Source of the DNA: Archegozetes longisetosus
Lineage: Eukaryota; Arthropoda; Arachnida; Sarcoptiformes; Trhypochthoniidae
DNA: 64,000 nt
Direction of reading: 5' to 3'
Assembly: GCA_018873245.2 (NCBI GenBank)
Contig: JAEMBT020000008.1
Location: 10,561,172-10,625,171 of the forward strand
How positions within the stretch are numbered: position 1 is the first letter of the stretch; every line of letters starts with the position of its first letter. Under the pieces are notes generated by a model. That model was not told where the DNA came from. It did not search any database and saw only the letters and a program-made list of their open reading frames with translations. The position numbers and the translations under genes are program-made. Of the stretch, positions 1 to 13,410 are shown piece by piece.

Positions 1-2340
1 ACTTCTATTGTGCTTTTAGATACGGATATTTTTCACGATAGTGTCAGCAACTGTTATGTCCCGTTTTGTTGAACCATATCTTACAGGTCGAGTGAATTGT
101 TGTTTTGCTCTACAAATTCACTATCGATTTGTATTACAGTCTTTCGTCATAAAGCGAATTTTTATATATAGAAATCTACTCAAATTTTCATATATAAAAA
201 GCTTTTTAATAAATAAAATTAATTTATAATTTATAGTTTGAAAAATTTATGTACTAGTTGTTAGAGCTATGATTAAGGTTGCTTAGAAGCAATAAACTTA
301 ATAATGGTTCGGTTTTATGTGGAAGCAAGCTTTATGGATGCCTTACAATTTTTTAGATACCTTATATTTTTTTAGATACCTTACAACTCTTAGAAACCAT
401 ACAATCTTTTAGATACCTTATAACTTTGCTATAAGCAGACAGTTATGCAAAATAGGCAAATAAAATAAAAGTAACACTTTTTGTTAACAAAACTTTCAAT
501 ACATTTTCAATGTCCAGCCTTTTCACGGATACCATTTAGGACTAGGTGAATAGAAATAGTGAAGAAAAAACGTTTTTATGTGTATCTATAGTCATATTCT
601 CTCCTACTCTCTCACCTGCGAAATGGTGAGAAGAGAGACATTCTGGCGGACACACTTATAGTTATAGTTATACAGATAGAGATCTTTCACAATAGACCTG
701 CGAAACAGATTGCGAACAACAGACTCACAGAACAAATACAATCGAACGAATTTTCATATAAAATACTACTAGAAGTCCTGTTCACAACTTTCTCTCTTCT
801 CTCTCCCAATTCCTCATTTTCAAGCTAGCTCTCTTCACATATCTCTCTCAGAAAGTCACTCTTTAACTGTGAAGCTCATTGAAATTTGTTTGTATTCTTT
901 CTCAGTTTGAAGTTTGACTTTGTGCTACTCTTTTGGTCAATTTGAGACTGACTTCACGAGCCAATTGTTAAACGCGCCCATCATTTGCAACGCTATTTTT
1001 CAAACTTTTTCGTCCTTTTTGAATAACTTTTGTGTTCGTTTCCTTCCTTTCACTCTTTCCTCTATTAGAGATCTGCCCAAAAGTGTCTAAAATTGAAACT
1101 TATAAACAATTTTCAGAGCAATTTTGCCCAAAAAATATTCAAAAATCTAAACTGATTCACAATTTCTAACATTTGAGCTTTCCTTAAATTGTGAGGATTG
1201 AGTTTTTGTTCTCGTCAGACAACTGGATGTCAAGTGTTTCTCATAAAGAGCGTAAAGTTTAGCATTATTTTCAAAAAGCCTTAAATAGATTTTGTTCTAT
1301 TGAAATCTGAAAAACTAGTGATTTGAAACGCGTGTTCACATCAATTGAATTGTATTATCGAAAAAGTTTGTCGCGTTTGGATTTCTTAGTAGAAAACGAT
1401 ATGAAATAAAAAAGAATTTCACTTATAATAGTTATATGAATAGTAAGATATGAGTGAATAGCAGAAATACTGGTTTCTATTGAAAAACGTTTTTTCTTCT
1501 TTAAAACATTTGTCAAGCGATTGAATTGGTTGAACTATCTCTAGCTTGAGGTGTCTATAACTCATATCAAATGAATTGTTAGTACGAATAATAATAAACT
1601 TGTCAATAGAGAATAAATTGAAATTAGAAACGTATTGTACTAGGAAGATGAATTCAATTATGTCTTAAATCAATCGTTTATTGACTTTTCATATTGAAAA
1701 CTATACTATAGTATTTGTTGTTTGGGCCAAAAGTCTTTAAATTTAATATCGATTGGAAGATAACTGCTGTAAGAATTGAAAATTGAAAGATATAATAATT
1801 TTTAAGATTTCCAATGTAAAAAGCTTAACGTAGAGAATAAAAATTGATGTTATCGAGCATATACATGTTGAAAAGAAAGAATGCATTGAAACTAATATTT
1901 TATTGAGAATCTGCTCACTTTATACTTGTTCCATACAACCACATTAAACTGAAAGTTAACATTTTCATGGTGATGTCAAATAATTGTATATGGTTTTTCT
2001 TTTCTACTTCTTATTTTATTTGACTGTCTGTAAAATGCATAGCAAACATTATACTTTATGCCGTATCACATTATTGTAATACTTCTGGCTTTCTCTCTAT
2101 TATATGATACTTGCTTTCAAATGCATTCACTTAAAACATCACTCTATCTATATTATATATTGCTATCACTTTCGGCTTCTCTTATATCACAAATTATTTA
2201 ATAATCATATTGATAATCATTTTTTCCGCTATGCTAGATCATTTTTAATCAGTTTTCTTTTCATTTTGATTATCAGTAAACCATTTTTAGTGGAACTTCT
2301 CCTAATCGATTGACTTTATAGAAGATTCCATTTAAATCTC
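1..2340. other. AT-rich non-coding DNA, no gene seen
   Basis: No open frame here has the features of a real exon, and the longest plus-strand frames (62 to 69 codons) encode low-complexity products rich in Ile, Phe, Leu and Tyr. Positions about 540-1080 are less AT-rich and carry interspersed CT-rich tracts. That could mark a promoter or an untranslated exon, but no start site or splice signal can be fixed from sequence alone. Confidence 0.6.
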
Positions 2341-2440
2341 TCTCAGATACTCTCAGATACTCTCAGATACTCTCAGATACTCTCAGATACTCTCAGATAC
2401 TCTCAGATACTCTCAGATACTCTCAGATACTCTCAGATAT
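2341..2440. repeat. Decamer minisatellite, 10 copies of TCTCAGATAC
   Basis: Ten head-to-tail copies of the 10-base unit TCTCAGATAC are present. Nine are identical and the last ends in T instead of C. The copies are so uniform that the array is either young or kept uniform by slippage or unequal exchange. The flanking DNA is plain AT-rich sequence. Confidence 0.97.
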
Positions 2441-3415
2441 TTGCCCGAAAACGTAGAACGTTATTTAAATATTAATTTTTGGTAAAGCATAAGTTATTCA
2501 TTTCTATATATTTTAAATTTGAGATTTCATGTTTGTTACATATTGATGCTCTTTTGATTACATTGGTTTACATTTAACTTTTGATAGTAATGAGTACCTT
2601 TCTTAAAAGTTCACCACCATCACTTTCATTGATAGATGATCTCATACACCAATCGCATTTGCATTTTATCATCAAATATTATCTGTAAAATAATATTAAC
2701 TTATACGACATCACTCTTTTCTCTTACCTATAGCTATATTATTTATAGCAATTTTGGTTCTTTTTTTGCTTCTTTTCTTCTACTTTTAAAGTATTGGTCA
2801 ATAGGCTTTGATTTAAATAACCTATATTTGAGCCCTATTAAGACATATTTAGATTATTAGAATTTTTTGAATTTAGTATAATTTAGTAGACTATTTGAGA
2901 GAATATTTGATTTGTTACGCAAGATATTGCTATTTTTGATGATCTGTTTATTATTCGAACTTAAAATATGAAAAATTGTTATGAGCATTGAAATCATTTA
3001 TAGATGGTATTACTTTTTATACCTGTTTATCATCAAAACCAAACAATATTTCGCTAAAAAATACGTATGAAATGCGTCAACTATAGAAAAAGTCCTAAAG
3101 TTGAGCGAATTTGAGTTGATATAAAACTAAAAGCATTTATTTAAAAATGATAGTAGCAACGAGAACATTTTTTCATATAAGTGTAAACACGAGTGTTGAG
3201 AGAGAATAAGAAGGCAAAAATAATATTATATATAAAAATCTTGTAGAGATACATGTCAGCAAGCTCTTGTATATTGACTCGCTTCTCATGTATGATATCC
3301 AGTTGAAATAGTATGTTGCCAAAGATTTCTTAACAATGTCTCTGATTCGCTCATTTACATCTCAATACCGGCTATATTGGAGGCTATAGAAGAAAAATTT
3401 AACTTCTCATCTCAT

Positions 3416-3437
3416 TCTCTCTCTCTCTCTCTCTCTC
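3416..3437. repeat. (CT)n microsatellite
   Basis: A perfect CT dinucleotide run of about 11 units, followed by CCGTCTCTTTC. Confidence 0.95.
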
Positions 3438-4242
3438 CCGTCTCTTTCAGAAGAAAGACCAGAACCAAATAGAGGGCTAAGAATGCTAACAATGAGAGTT
3501 TTAAGAGTGCTTTTAGCAGTGAATAGCGAGACTTTTAGACAGTGTGTAGAACCGTTGCCAAAAAATTGATAGGTTGTGAGAATTGGAGTCTATTTATAAG
3601 GAATTAATTAATTGAAAGATAGATTCATTCGATAGACAACAACTTTTCTGTAATTAAAGCTTTAAAAATAAGTCTTAAATAAAAGTTGATTTCTTATGAA
3701 AAGGTTTTTTAACTGATCTTTTCAATTTTTCATTGTTCCTAAAAATAAATTTATTTCATATCTGATATGAACTAACTTTGAAGTCTATTCATTCCTTGAG
3801 AAGTCCTACAAAAATACTTGAAATGATTGATATTTAGAACTAATTTCGAAATGTTTTTATTCACAGAAAAGAGAAGAGCATATAAGTGATTATCGATTGT
3901 AAAGAAGAAAAAAAAGGTTAGTAAGAAACAAGAAAAACAAACGTAAAGATCTATCTATATATAGATATAAAGTGAAAGTGAATTGAAAAGAAAATCTCAC
4001 CGATTTCGGTTAATACTAGTACTAACCAAATGCTTATGTAAGGTATTTATAAATCTAGTGGTAAGTTATTCTGCAAACAACTACTACTAATACCTCAGTG
4101 TCCCCCTCATCCACCTTTTCTTATTTGCAACTAAGTACAGGTTAAGTAATTCAATTGTTAACGACACGGATGTAAGACAGCTTGCGATATGTCTCACATA
4201 TGCCTTTTATTGTTCATATATTCAAACTTCTACTGTATTACT

Positions 4243-4243
<1 letters not shown>

Positions 4244-4304
<61 letters not shown>

Positions 4305-4305
4305 T
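4244..4305. repeat. (CT)n microsatellite
   Basis: A CT run of about 30 units with one TT interruption near 4297. In one frame it translates to a Leu-Ser repeat, which gives a false 62-codon open frame across the array. Confidence 0.96.
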
Positions 4306-6867
4306 TAAGAAATGCGATCATTTCGCTTCAGTTAGTACTAAAAATCGGATTTACGATCCGAAGTAGTTGAATAAAAATGTTATTCAAGAACACTGATTGA
4401 CATCCAGTCCTCTATATTTTGTATTATTAGAGTCTCTCCTATTTTTTCGCTTAAATAAGTTTAACATCAATTGGAAAATGGATTCTTTCATCAAATAAAG
4501 AATATTTCAGATACAGTCAACTTTTGATGTGATTATTTCGATTTTTAGCTTCAGTTTCGCCAGTTATTGATTTTTTTCAAACTTTTATTCAATACTCTCA
4601 CAAAGTTATAATTTTTGTTAATATTTGTAAAAAATTGAGACACTTGTGAGAAATACTTCAAATGTTAGTATAGAAGTTGCGAAAAAATTGATCAAAACAT
4701 AACTAGATCTGGAATTTGCATAAAATATCTAAGCTTATAAATAATAATGCGTAATAATTTGTGCCCAAAAAAAAATAATTGAACGTGTTACTCAAAGTCT
4801 AAAATAATGCAAAATTAGAAAGCTTTGCAGCTATAAGATAGTGTGTGTTATAAATTAGTTGAGGTATTAACTAAGAAAGTACACACTGCGCTAGCGATCA
4901 ATGACCGATCTGGATTGCGAAATATTGGCTAATAAATAACTGGATAGTTAGCGTATAAATATTTATTTATTATTATAACTTATTGTCATCTAATTATTGT
5001 CTTATAGATTTTGATCGCTCATTCTAACCAGACCTCAATAATTGCATAGTTTTTAAGCTACAAAATGAAATTTTAGTTTTAGAAATGATTGCCTCAAAAA
5101 CCATAATTTTATCCATTATTCAAGTTTATAATTATGGCTAACTTTTATTATGTTATTTATTTATAGTTATGCCAATAAAATATGATATAAGAGCTCAATA
5201 AATATAGAGATTAAAGAATTTTCTTGTATTCTTTCAATGCTTTTTACTCTTCAATAAATATAGTTTTGAACCTCAATTCAGAGCAACAAATAGTTAACCT
5301 TTTTTTTCAATCGTATAAAACTTGACCTCTGCCCTTAATTAGATTAAAAGGAATCTTGATGAAAAATTACAATTATTTTCAGTCAACATTATCTTAACAT
5401 AAATTTCATTTTCATACATATAGTTATCTGAGAAAAATGTTCTCTCTTTATGTCTAATTAAACTTTTCGAAAGGGTTTGGATTTGATTGTCAGTTGAATT
5501 TCAATTGAGTTTCAGTTGAATTCCTGAACAAATTAATAGTAGAAAAGAGAAAATAAAATGAAAATGACTTAACTGATAATATCAAGTATTGAGAATTTGA
5601 AATGAATGTCTGGAATAATATTTAGTTAGTAGTATTGATTGAATAATGAGAACGGTTGAAAACCGAAAAACACTATTAATTAGAAAGAGTGTTACTGTGA
5701 ATGTTGAGTTGAGCAAAAGCTTGATCTTTGCGCTTAACTATTTTAATAGTGGTTGCATTTTTTGATAATAGACAAAACACTAGTTTGCGGAAAATCAGAT
5801 CATTTCTTTCCTCTGAAAAAAACGCTTTTTATCATAAGTAAAATAGTTTAAGCAAACCAAATGATAACCGCTTTATCTGCAAGCTGAATACGAATGATAT
5901 AAACGATATGCTAATTGTTAATAGGAATGTCGGCTCATTAGGAAAATTTTAGGAGATTTCTAGTTATGCTAAAAACAGACCACAAATAACTAGCAATAAA
6001 TAGATATTAAATTGAATTTCTTTTTTGCTTCTCCAACTAATCCTCTATATGATTAATAATTAGCTTAAAATTGAATTTTGTTTCTTTCTAAGTTCATGCT
6101 TGTAATGCTTTGATAGATAGCGTATCAAAGTCAACTTGAATTAGGCTCTGGTTCGGTGAAGTTGCCTTTGATTATAACAAATATGTTTTTTTGTCTTAAA
6201 AATTGATGGTAATTTCAGTTTAACCGAAAGTTGCATGTTCTCACTTAACTCATCGTTAGTATTTTTAGGGACTGTAACAAATAATAACTTAAATCTTAAG
6301 CAAATGTAAGCATAATTCACAACCAGACAGAAACGTTAGATGACCTAAAATCGTGAACATTTAGCTATGACTAAATTGTTAGTTAGCTTCTTATAAACAT
6401 ATGGTTGTGAGAGTTTTTCCTTTGATCGTTAATCCAAAACTCGATTAGATTAGAATTAAGTGCGTTCCTATTGAACTAATCATATAATGATTCATACGAC
6501 ACAGTTAGAAATACATGTTTAACTATGTATATATATGTAATTGAAATATAATTTGCGAATTCATATTTCTATAGAATAAGTGAAATGTATGTTAGAAATT
6601 ACGTAAAAGTTTACATAAAAGTTGACGTATGAAATATGTTATACATTTATATTAGGTAAATAAGGAAAACTAACTACCATCATTAGTTTCTCATCTCAAA
6701 CATCAACTCTTATAGCAATTGATTTAGATTCTAAATCAAATATAAATAGTTTATTATTTTAGTAAATTATGTGTCACTCAACTAAAGTTATGTTTCTAGC
6801 ATAGTATACTAGCTATAATACTAATGATAATAATGATAATATATTCACTAATTGCTGTTTTCTGTCT

Positions 6868-6950
6868 CTAAAATATACAAAATATACAATACACAATATA
6901 TGCAATACACACAAAATATACAATACACACAATATATACAATACATATAT
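6868..6950. repeat. Degenerate TACAATACACA array
   Basis: An imperfect tandem block of related units such as TATACAATACACA and CAAAATATACAA. Unit boundaries are blurred by many small changes, which suggests an old array. Confidence 0.75.
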
Positions 6951-7425
6951 ATTCAAGTTATGTATAGTCCTATTCTGAATATTATCAAAAAGCGACTACA
7001 ACTATGAATAGAAGCAGAAATGGGAGAATGTATTTTATCTGAGCAATTCAAACTTAATATTAATGATATTCAGTAGAATGTAATTCCTTTCACTTGTCAT
7101 TAATGTTTGTTATGATATAGTATTTGCTTTTGGTGTATTCATTTGTTAATTAATGCTATTTTTTAGAAGAAAACATACCATTAAGTGTACTACTCACCAC
7201 AAATACACTACTTTTTCTCTTTAATTCTTCACAATTGTTCAATTTGCATTCAACACTCCAAATAATAGGATATATAATATTTATATATTCTTCTTATTTC
7301 AATGTTTTTTTTCTTTTCATACTATGCTTTTTATTATCCAAGGATTCAATTCTTAGCTAAAGCTTTTTGGTTTTGAATATTTATTCCTAGTTCTGTTTAA
7401 AGTTTTCCTTTAAATCTATAGAAGT

Positions 7426-7490
7426 ATATTACGTAATAAAGTACGTAAGTAAATTACGTAATAAAGTACCTAAGTAAGTAAATTACGTGT
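7426..7490. repeat. Imperfect ACGTAATAAAGTA tandem repeat
   Basis: About three diverged copies of a unit containing ACGTAATAAAGTA, joined by AAGTAAATT. The ACGT cores recur about every 20-30 bases. Confidence 0.7.
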
Positions 7491-7846
7491 TACCTAATTA
7501 ATTGAAATCTAACTTTTTTATTGACTTGTTTTATCAAAATTAGTTTAAATCTTAAGTTATTATCAAAATAATAGAATCTGAAACAAGGATATAAGAGATT
7601 AAACTTAGAAATGAAAGACTAAAGCAAAGTTTAATAAGAATAATAAAAACGAATTAGCCCTAAAAATGATTAGTCATGAAGTAGTACTAAAATCACGAAT
7701 TAGTAGTTTATATAGCTTTTATTCTTTTAAAACATACACATTTCGAGTAAAGTACTTTATTTTTGAACAAATTATCACGAATTCTTCTAAATGATTTCAG
7801 GATTGCGTGATCACCAACTTAATAGTTAGTGAACTCTCGAGCTGAA

Positions 7847-7865
7847 AGAGAGAGAGAGAGAGAGA
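7847..7865. repeat. (AG)n microsatellite
   Basis: A short perfect AG run of about nine units. Confidence 0.93.
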
Positions 7866-8314
7866 AACAACAATTAAATGTGAAAAAGATTTATAACCAT
7901 TTAAAAAAATTCCTATTATAAGCCATTTTCAGATATTATACATTATATAAAAAACTTCTGAATTGCAATTATTATCAATTATGTGCTCAGTGGAGATTTC
8001 GCCTCATAGGAGAGAAAATAGAAAAATAAAATAATTAGCAAATTAGCGTTTTTTGTGGATTTAATACAATTAAAAATATATGTGAATCCAAGAGAATGAG
8101 TGTTTTCTCTTTTGCATATTAAGACTATTAATAGCGTAAGTGAAAAATGATTACAATTAGCTCTTAATATGTCTATTTGTATGGTTTAATTCCCAAATAC
8201 AGTGGTTTTATAGCGTTAGTTATAAGATAGAAAAGTGTTTTTAATTTGTGTTGGTTATTTATGATTATTATTATTATAGCAATAAATCCTAAGACTTTAT
8301 AATATATAATTTGA

Positions 8315-8360
8315 ATAATACTTTAAATAATACTTTAAATAACACTTTAAATAACACTTT
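8315..8360. repeat. 12-bp tandem repeat, about 4 copies
   Basis: Four near-identical copies of ATAATACTTTAA. Copies three and four read ATAACACTTTAA, and the last is cut two bases short. Confidence 0.92.
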
Positions 8361-8778
8361 ATCTGATAAGTGAAAAACATTAAAACATTTCTAGTCGCTC
8401 TAAAAAGTTTCACCAAAATAGATTACTGTTTAGCTTAAAACTTAATTTCTCACATAATTTGACAAAATATTGTTTAATTATGAATTATATCTCTAGTCTC
8501 AGATAGGACATTTACTAGTTGTTTATGAAAATAATAACTAATTATATTTAGTTTTGCTCTCAAACTTTTCTCTTCTATAACTCCAGCAATTATTTTAATT
8601 TTCTTGTCACTTATAATTGCACTGTTTGTTTACTATAATAAACCTCAACAATTATCTAATCATTTCATTTGAATAATAACTCATTTTTAATTCACTATAA
8701 CTTGAATTTTTCCAATTTTTCAAAGTTTAAGAAACTTTTATAGTATTTAATTATAAGTTAAATACAGATAACTGGACA

Positions 8779-8820
8779 AAGTTTGAAAAAAGTTTGAAAA
8801 AAGTTTGAAAAGAGTTTCAA
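8779..8820. repeat. 11-bp AAAGTTTGAAA tandem repeat
   Basis: About four copies of an 11-base unit AAAGTTTGAAA; the last is altered to AGAGTTTCAAA. Confidence 0.85.
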
Positions 8821-10127
8821 AATTACAAAATCTGCTATGAGATCAATTGAAACTGATTGTTTGAGCTCATTTTCAGATTGATAAAAATATTTGACGTTAG
8901 TATTTCCTAACTATTTGCCAACATTCATGACTTCTAATGATAAACACTAATTAAACAGAAGCTGTATTTTGTAGTATCAAATGACTCAAAAGATCATTAG
9001 AAAGAGAAGAAATTAATTCCTTTCCTAAGTCTTAAGTGAGTTCTTGTAATTGTTGATCATTATCTAGATTAGAGTCAGACATAGCCTTCAAATGTATTTA
9101 TTCAAGTCTTTCGAGTTGATGTCGAAACTCATGTCAAATCACGTTTTCGTTCACAAGATCTTATGAAAATTCTGTCAAATGATCATTTGTATAGAAAAAA
9201 AAGTTATACTCAAAATTCTTAAAACTTCGTTATAGAGAAGTTCTGAATACTCGTATGTCTTCTACTGAAAGATCAATATATTTAAAAGTTTTTTAAGCGA
9301 AAACGCAGAGAAGCATTGCATTAAAAAGTAAGAAAGCTAAGATTTGGCATAGAAAATTGTTGAATAATTAAATTAAAGGAATATTGAGGATAAATATCTA
9401 TTTACTTGAGAGCATACCTAAAATTAAAGTGTTTGATGGAGTGAAACTTGCCGGTTATGTCTTGGAAACAGCTAATAGATAAGTGAACTCTTTTAAGGGC
9501 TTAACAAAATTAATGCATTTAATTATATAGAAAACCGCATTAGAGATCCGTGTAATATAATATTTATGCAAATAAAGCAGAAAAACATTTCTTTCCAATT
9601 ATACTAAACCACTTTTTTCTATAATGTGTTAACTGGTTTTTCATAAAAATCATTATTGAAATTTCTTCTATCGAATTATAGCTAATTTCTCAGTTAATAA
9701 AGCTTGAAATGACCAGAAAATAGTTGATAAAGTAGTGATAGGGGTGTATCAGGTACATATTTGACAAAGAAATTTTCAAAAAGTCTAATTAATGGACGGT
9801 TGAGAGAGAAAGTTGTGCACTGTCAATAAAATATTGGTTGCGAAATATTGAGGGCATTAACTTGAGTATTGTATGAAAAACATTTCAAAGCTATACATTA
9901 TTTATTTGACATGAAGTGCAAAAAACGTTCACTTTTGGAGCTGTTCTGCAAAATGACAAATTAGATAAATAATAACAGCGCGCAAAACAATTAACCAATT
10001 TTCTAGGCATCACAACTGAAATAATACTTAAATTCTTCATTTCAGAAATCAATATATTTAAACCCTAGATAAATACTAGTTTTAGGTATTGATAGAGCCA
10101 AAGAGTCAGCCATTGAAATGACTTCGA

Positions 10128-10263
10128 GCTGAGTTCTCAAACTGCCTTTCTTGGCCTGCTAGTGGTCCGCCAAGTCAAAAACGTTTATTATCAGGTTCAA
10201 TAGAAGCAGATAGCATTAGTCATATACGACTGATCTGCAACTCGAAGAGTTTAATAACCATTA
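10128..10263 (+). mobile_element. hAT-like MITE copy 1 (~136 bp)
   Basis: The left end reads GAGTTCTCAAACTG, close to the CAGTGGTTCTCAAAC type of terminus known from hAT transposons, and is followed at 10161-10168 by TAGTGGTCCG-type sequence. The element matches the reverse complement of the copy at 29941-30076 along most of its length: GTTC..C..AACT near the left end, GGCCT..TAGTGGTCCG inside, AGTCATA and TACGACTGA near the right end. Both copies are about 136 bp. No transposase is encoded, so this would be a non-autonomous remnant. A target-site duplication is not obvious, and the exact ends are approximate. Confidence 0.6.
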
Positions 10264-11843
10264 CAATAGATAGTGACTGAAACTGATCGTTAGAATTGTG
10301 CAAATAATTAGATAGCAGTCAATTTTTCAACTAATTTTTTGGGATTTGAGCAAAAAATTAACTTACATGTAGAAAACTTGTCCAACTATTGGAAAAACAA
10401 TTTTGGAAAAACAGATCATAGTAAAGTCATAACCGAATCGGAAGTTGAAGAGTTAGGTACCAGAAGAACCAAAAAAGCAAGTACCATTTAAACAAAAGAG
10501 CAGCACCATCGAAAGAAAAATAGTTAAGAATAATAAATAGGCACGATTTAGTTTTAAATATTTCTCATGTTACTGGTCCTATCATTATTGATCCATTAAT
10601 AATTATTAAGTGGATGATGCGCTCCTAATGTTGAATCAGTGCCCAGAAACTAGTTGCATAATAGCCACTTCTACCTTATAAGACATGTTGTGAGGGCCTC
10701 GAGGGTGGGCCTGAGCTATATCCTAAGCGATACTAATTTAATAGTCAGCTCACATCTCCCTGCCATGTTTACTAACTTTTCTCTTTCCTTTATTTAGCTT
10801 GTAGACTGACGAGTCCCTAACTTTCAAACTGATATATATTTTTTAAATCATCAAATCTCAAGTTTTGATTTCTTTTTTCGTGTTATGACAGAAATTGCAT
10901 TTTTTAGAATAACTCTTTCGTTCGTTTTTGCTCATTATAATTTCAGCTTAAAGTTAAAAATGTTTTAGCTTTGAAAATATATATTTCAAATGTCCAATAG
11001 AAATGAAAGTTTAAGGACTACAGGATTTTTGACAGGAGTCAAATTTGAATAATTGCCTGTTTTGTTTTTATTAATTCTTTAACTTTCAATTTTTATACTT
11101 TAACTGATTGGGCAATTTTGAGTGAAATTTTCCTAATCAAGCGTCTAATGATTGGCATAAGATTTGAAATGAATTATTTAAATGCTATGTAAGTTATCAT
11201 TTTATTGATAATTTTTCCTTATCAAGGTTTGAGTCATTAGATATGCATTTCTTGGTAATGATTAAATAAAGTCATAATTTCTTACTCTTACTCTTTATGT
11301 TAGCAAAAAATCACAACACTTCAAGTTGAAGCATGTTTAAAACTAAAAAGGCTTTAGGAAAACTTTTGAGAAATTAAGCTTTTAAAAATGCATGTTGGTC
11401 TTATTTTTGTTGTATATGAAACATCTTAAACGGAGTTTATAATCAAATTTGACCAAAAATACAGGAATAGGAGACATAAAAATACATTTCCGTTTTAGTC
11501 TAACATATAATTTTCTATTATTTGCTATTTATTAAATTTCATACTAAATAGAAAAGAATTGTCCGTTGAAAAGATAAAATTTTTTTCAACAAATACAATA
11601 ACACCTGAAGACTAGTGTCGTTCATAACGTCATATGCCATCAGGTGTACAGACTATTCATTATGTAATAAAAATTTTTCAATTTTTTACTGAACAGACGC
11701 TACACTTTCTTAAAGATTTTTTATATAAAAAAAATATTTCGTGACACAAACTAATAATAATAATGGTAATAATAATGATAATTCATGTGTCTCTCTCTTG
11801 GCTGTTGGCATTCCATGCGTTACTTTTGACAGTGATATTTATA
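10264..11843. other. AT-rich non-coding DNA
   Basis: I see nothing supportable as a gene or RNA in this interval. Confidence 0.6.
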
Positions 11844-11880
11844 ATACAGTCAAATCTCGTTATGTATAAGTTCAAACTCC
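11844..11880 (+). mobile_element. Tigger/pogo-like terminal fragment
   Basis: The segment begins TACAGTCAAATCTCGTTATG, resembling the TA + CAGT(A/C)AAACCTCGTTATA type of end found on Tigger/pogo-group elements. No matching inverted end or transposase was found nearby, so this is only a possible terminal fragment. Confidence 0.4.
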
Positions 11881-12171
11881 AGGTTGAAACACACATAAAT
11901 TTTTTTGAGGAATCGGAATTAAATAATTATAGTTATCATGAAATAAAATATTTGAAAATTAAACGTAGAGAAAGAGAGCGAAGTTATCCAAAATGATTTT
12001 CAGGTTAATTAAAATAAGTTATAAAGAGTAAAAGTGTTATAAATCAGAAAGCGTTGAGCACTTTCTGAGTATAGATAGCAATAAATTGAAGTATAAATCA
12101 AAATATAAGTAGAAAACAGAGGAATCATTATAGTAAAAGGGTAAAGTGTTTATAAATGTTTTCTTTATACA

Positions 12172-12300
12172 GTAACACCTCAATGTAGTGAACCTCCTTA
12201 TATTAAATCCTCGACTTAATATCCTAGTTGCCAAACATATTAACTAATCGAAAATAACCTCTTCATAATGAAACTTGATTATGGTGAATGAAAATATAAT
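12172..12300 (+). mobile_element. Tigger/pogo-like terminal fragment
   Basis: It begins TACAGTAACACCTCAATG and continues with spaced echoes of the same pattern (GTGAACCTCC, AAATCCTCGAC, and CTCTTCATAATGAAAC further on). Repeated CCTC..TAT..GAA units after a CAGTAA start are typical of ends of the pogo/Tigger group. The right boundary is arbitrary because no opposing inverted terminus is visible. Confidence 0.45.
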
Positions 12301-12929
12301 GAAAATATGCTAGATGAATGAATGACAATATTTTGGTATAAGTGTATAAGTGCAGAAAAGCTGACATATAGTATAACTGGTGGCAGTTGTATGGTGAGGT
12401 GTATTAAAAAGTATAAAAGGTACGAAACGGCGGTCTCTTTTGTCAGCAAGAGAACAGCCAAAGAATACCTATAATTATGATTTAGAAGGTATTCGCCTTT
12501 AAATCCCAACTTATAGTGTATTTGAATTTCTATTTTGTTTACCCTTTTTTCTACTTTCTATTGATTGCATTTTTACTATTTCAACCTTTGTTCGTATCCT
12601 TTTTTTCTCTCCTAACCCTTTGTATTCATTCATACGATTGTAGGTATGAGTGACTCGATTGTCATTTTTCCGATAGGTATAAGAATAACATAATGAAATC
12701 TAATATAAAACGTGAACTTTATGCAGAATAACGTTCTCAAACTATTGAAAATTCATATTTTACTTATCGAACAATATTCAATCAAATTTGAAAATTTTCT
12801 AAAAAGTTTACTAACAAAAAAGTGCACAAATCGGAGAAAAAGCAAAATCTAAATAAAACTCAGAAAAGCTTCTTTTCATCTAAAAATTGTTTATTTATTC
12901 GAAAAAATTAAAATATATTAATATTGAGG

Positions 12930-12931
<2 letters not shown>

Positions 12932-12959
<28 letters not shown>
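12932..12959. repeat. (GA)n microsatellite
   Basis: A perfect GA run of 14 units. Confidence 0.95.
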
Positions 12960-12962
<3 letters not shown>

Positions 12963-13084
12963 TATTTTTATATCTAATTCTATAGGAGTTGTATATCTGG
13001 CCAAACATTTATTTATTTTTTCTGGCCAAACAATTGAAAGCCATTCTTCTCACACACAGTCTTAAGACTATTATCCTCTTAAAC

Positions 13085-13410
13085 TCAAACTGGTATCCTA
13101 TTGAATGTATTGTCCGAAATGTCCATTAATGTCCAAAAACTGTGCCGCAGGTGCACAGAAAAGGCTCTTAACAGAAAAGAGGAAATCGGATTAAATTGAG
13201 AGCCAGTGATCCGAAGCCCAAAATCTAACGCTAATCCTTTTGACCAAAACGTTAGGCTGAAAATTCTTAGAGTGTCTCTTTCGGGGCCTATCTCTGTGAT
13301 AGAATGATGAGCCGATAGATCATAAATCATTGTCCATCTGTGCCTCCGAATGGATTACCGCTTCATTTCGAGTCAATAGCTGATTGCGATCGAGCACTCA
13401 TTACGCGATA
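13085..13410. other. GC-richer island in AT-rich DNA
   Basis: This block is visibly richer in G and C than its surroundings and lacks long A/T runs. Its minus strand has an 81-codon open frame (13085-13330) whose product does not resemble a family I know. It could be a conserved regulatory element, an untranslated exon or a transposon relic; the sequence alone does not decide. Confidence 0.4.

Larger units (their letters stand above)
2441..10127. other. Gene-free AT-rich stretch with small simple repeats
   Basis: No coding exon can be supported. The stretch holds the CT/GA tracts and short tandem arrays listed separately, plus a degenerate block at about 6868-6950 built from variants of TACAATACACA and another at about 7426-7490 built from variants of AAATTACGTAATAAAGTA. 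All other sequence appears to be unstructured AT-rich DNA. Confidence 0.6.

Noticed and set aside
4182..4370. Leu-Ser repeat open frame
   Set aside because: It is simply the translation of a CT microsatellite with no coding context.
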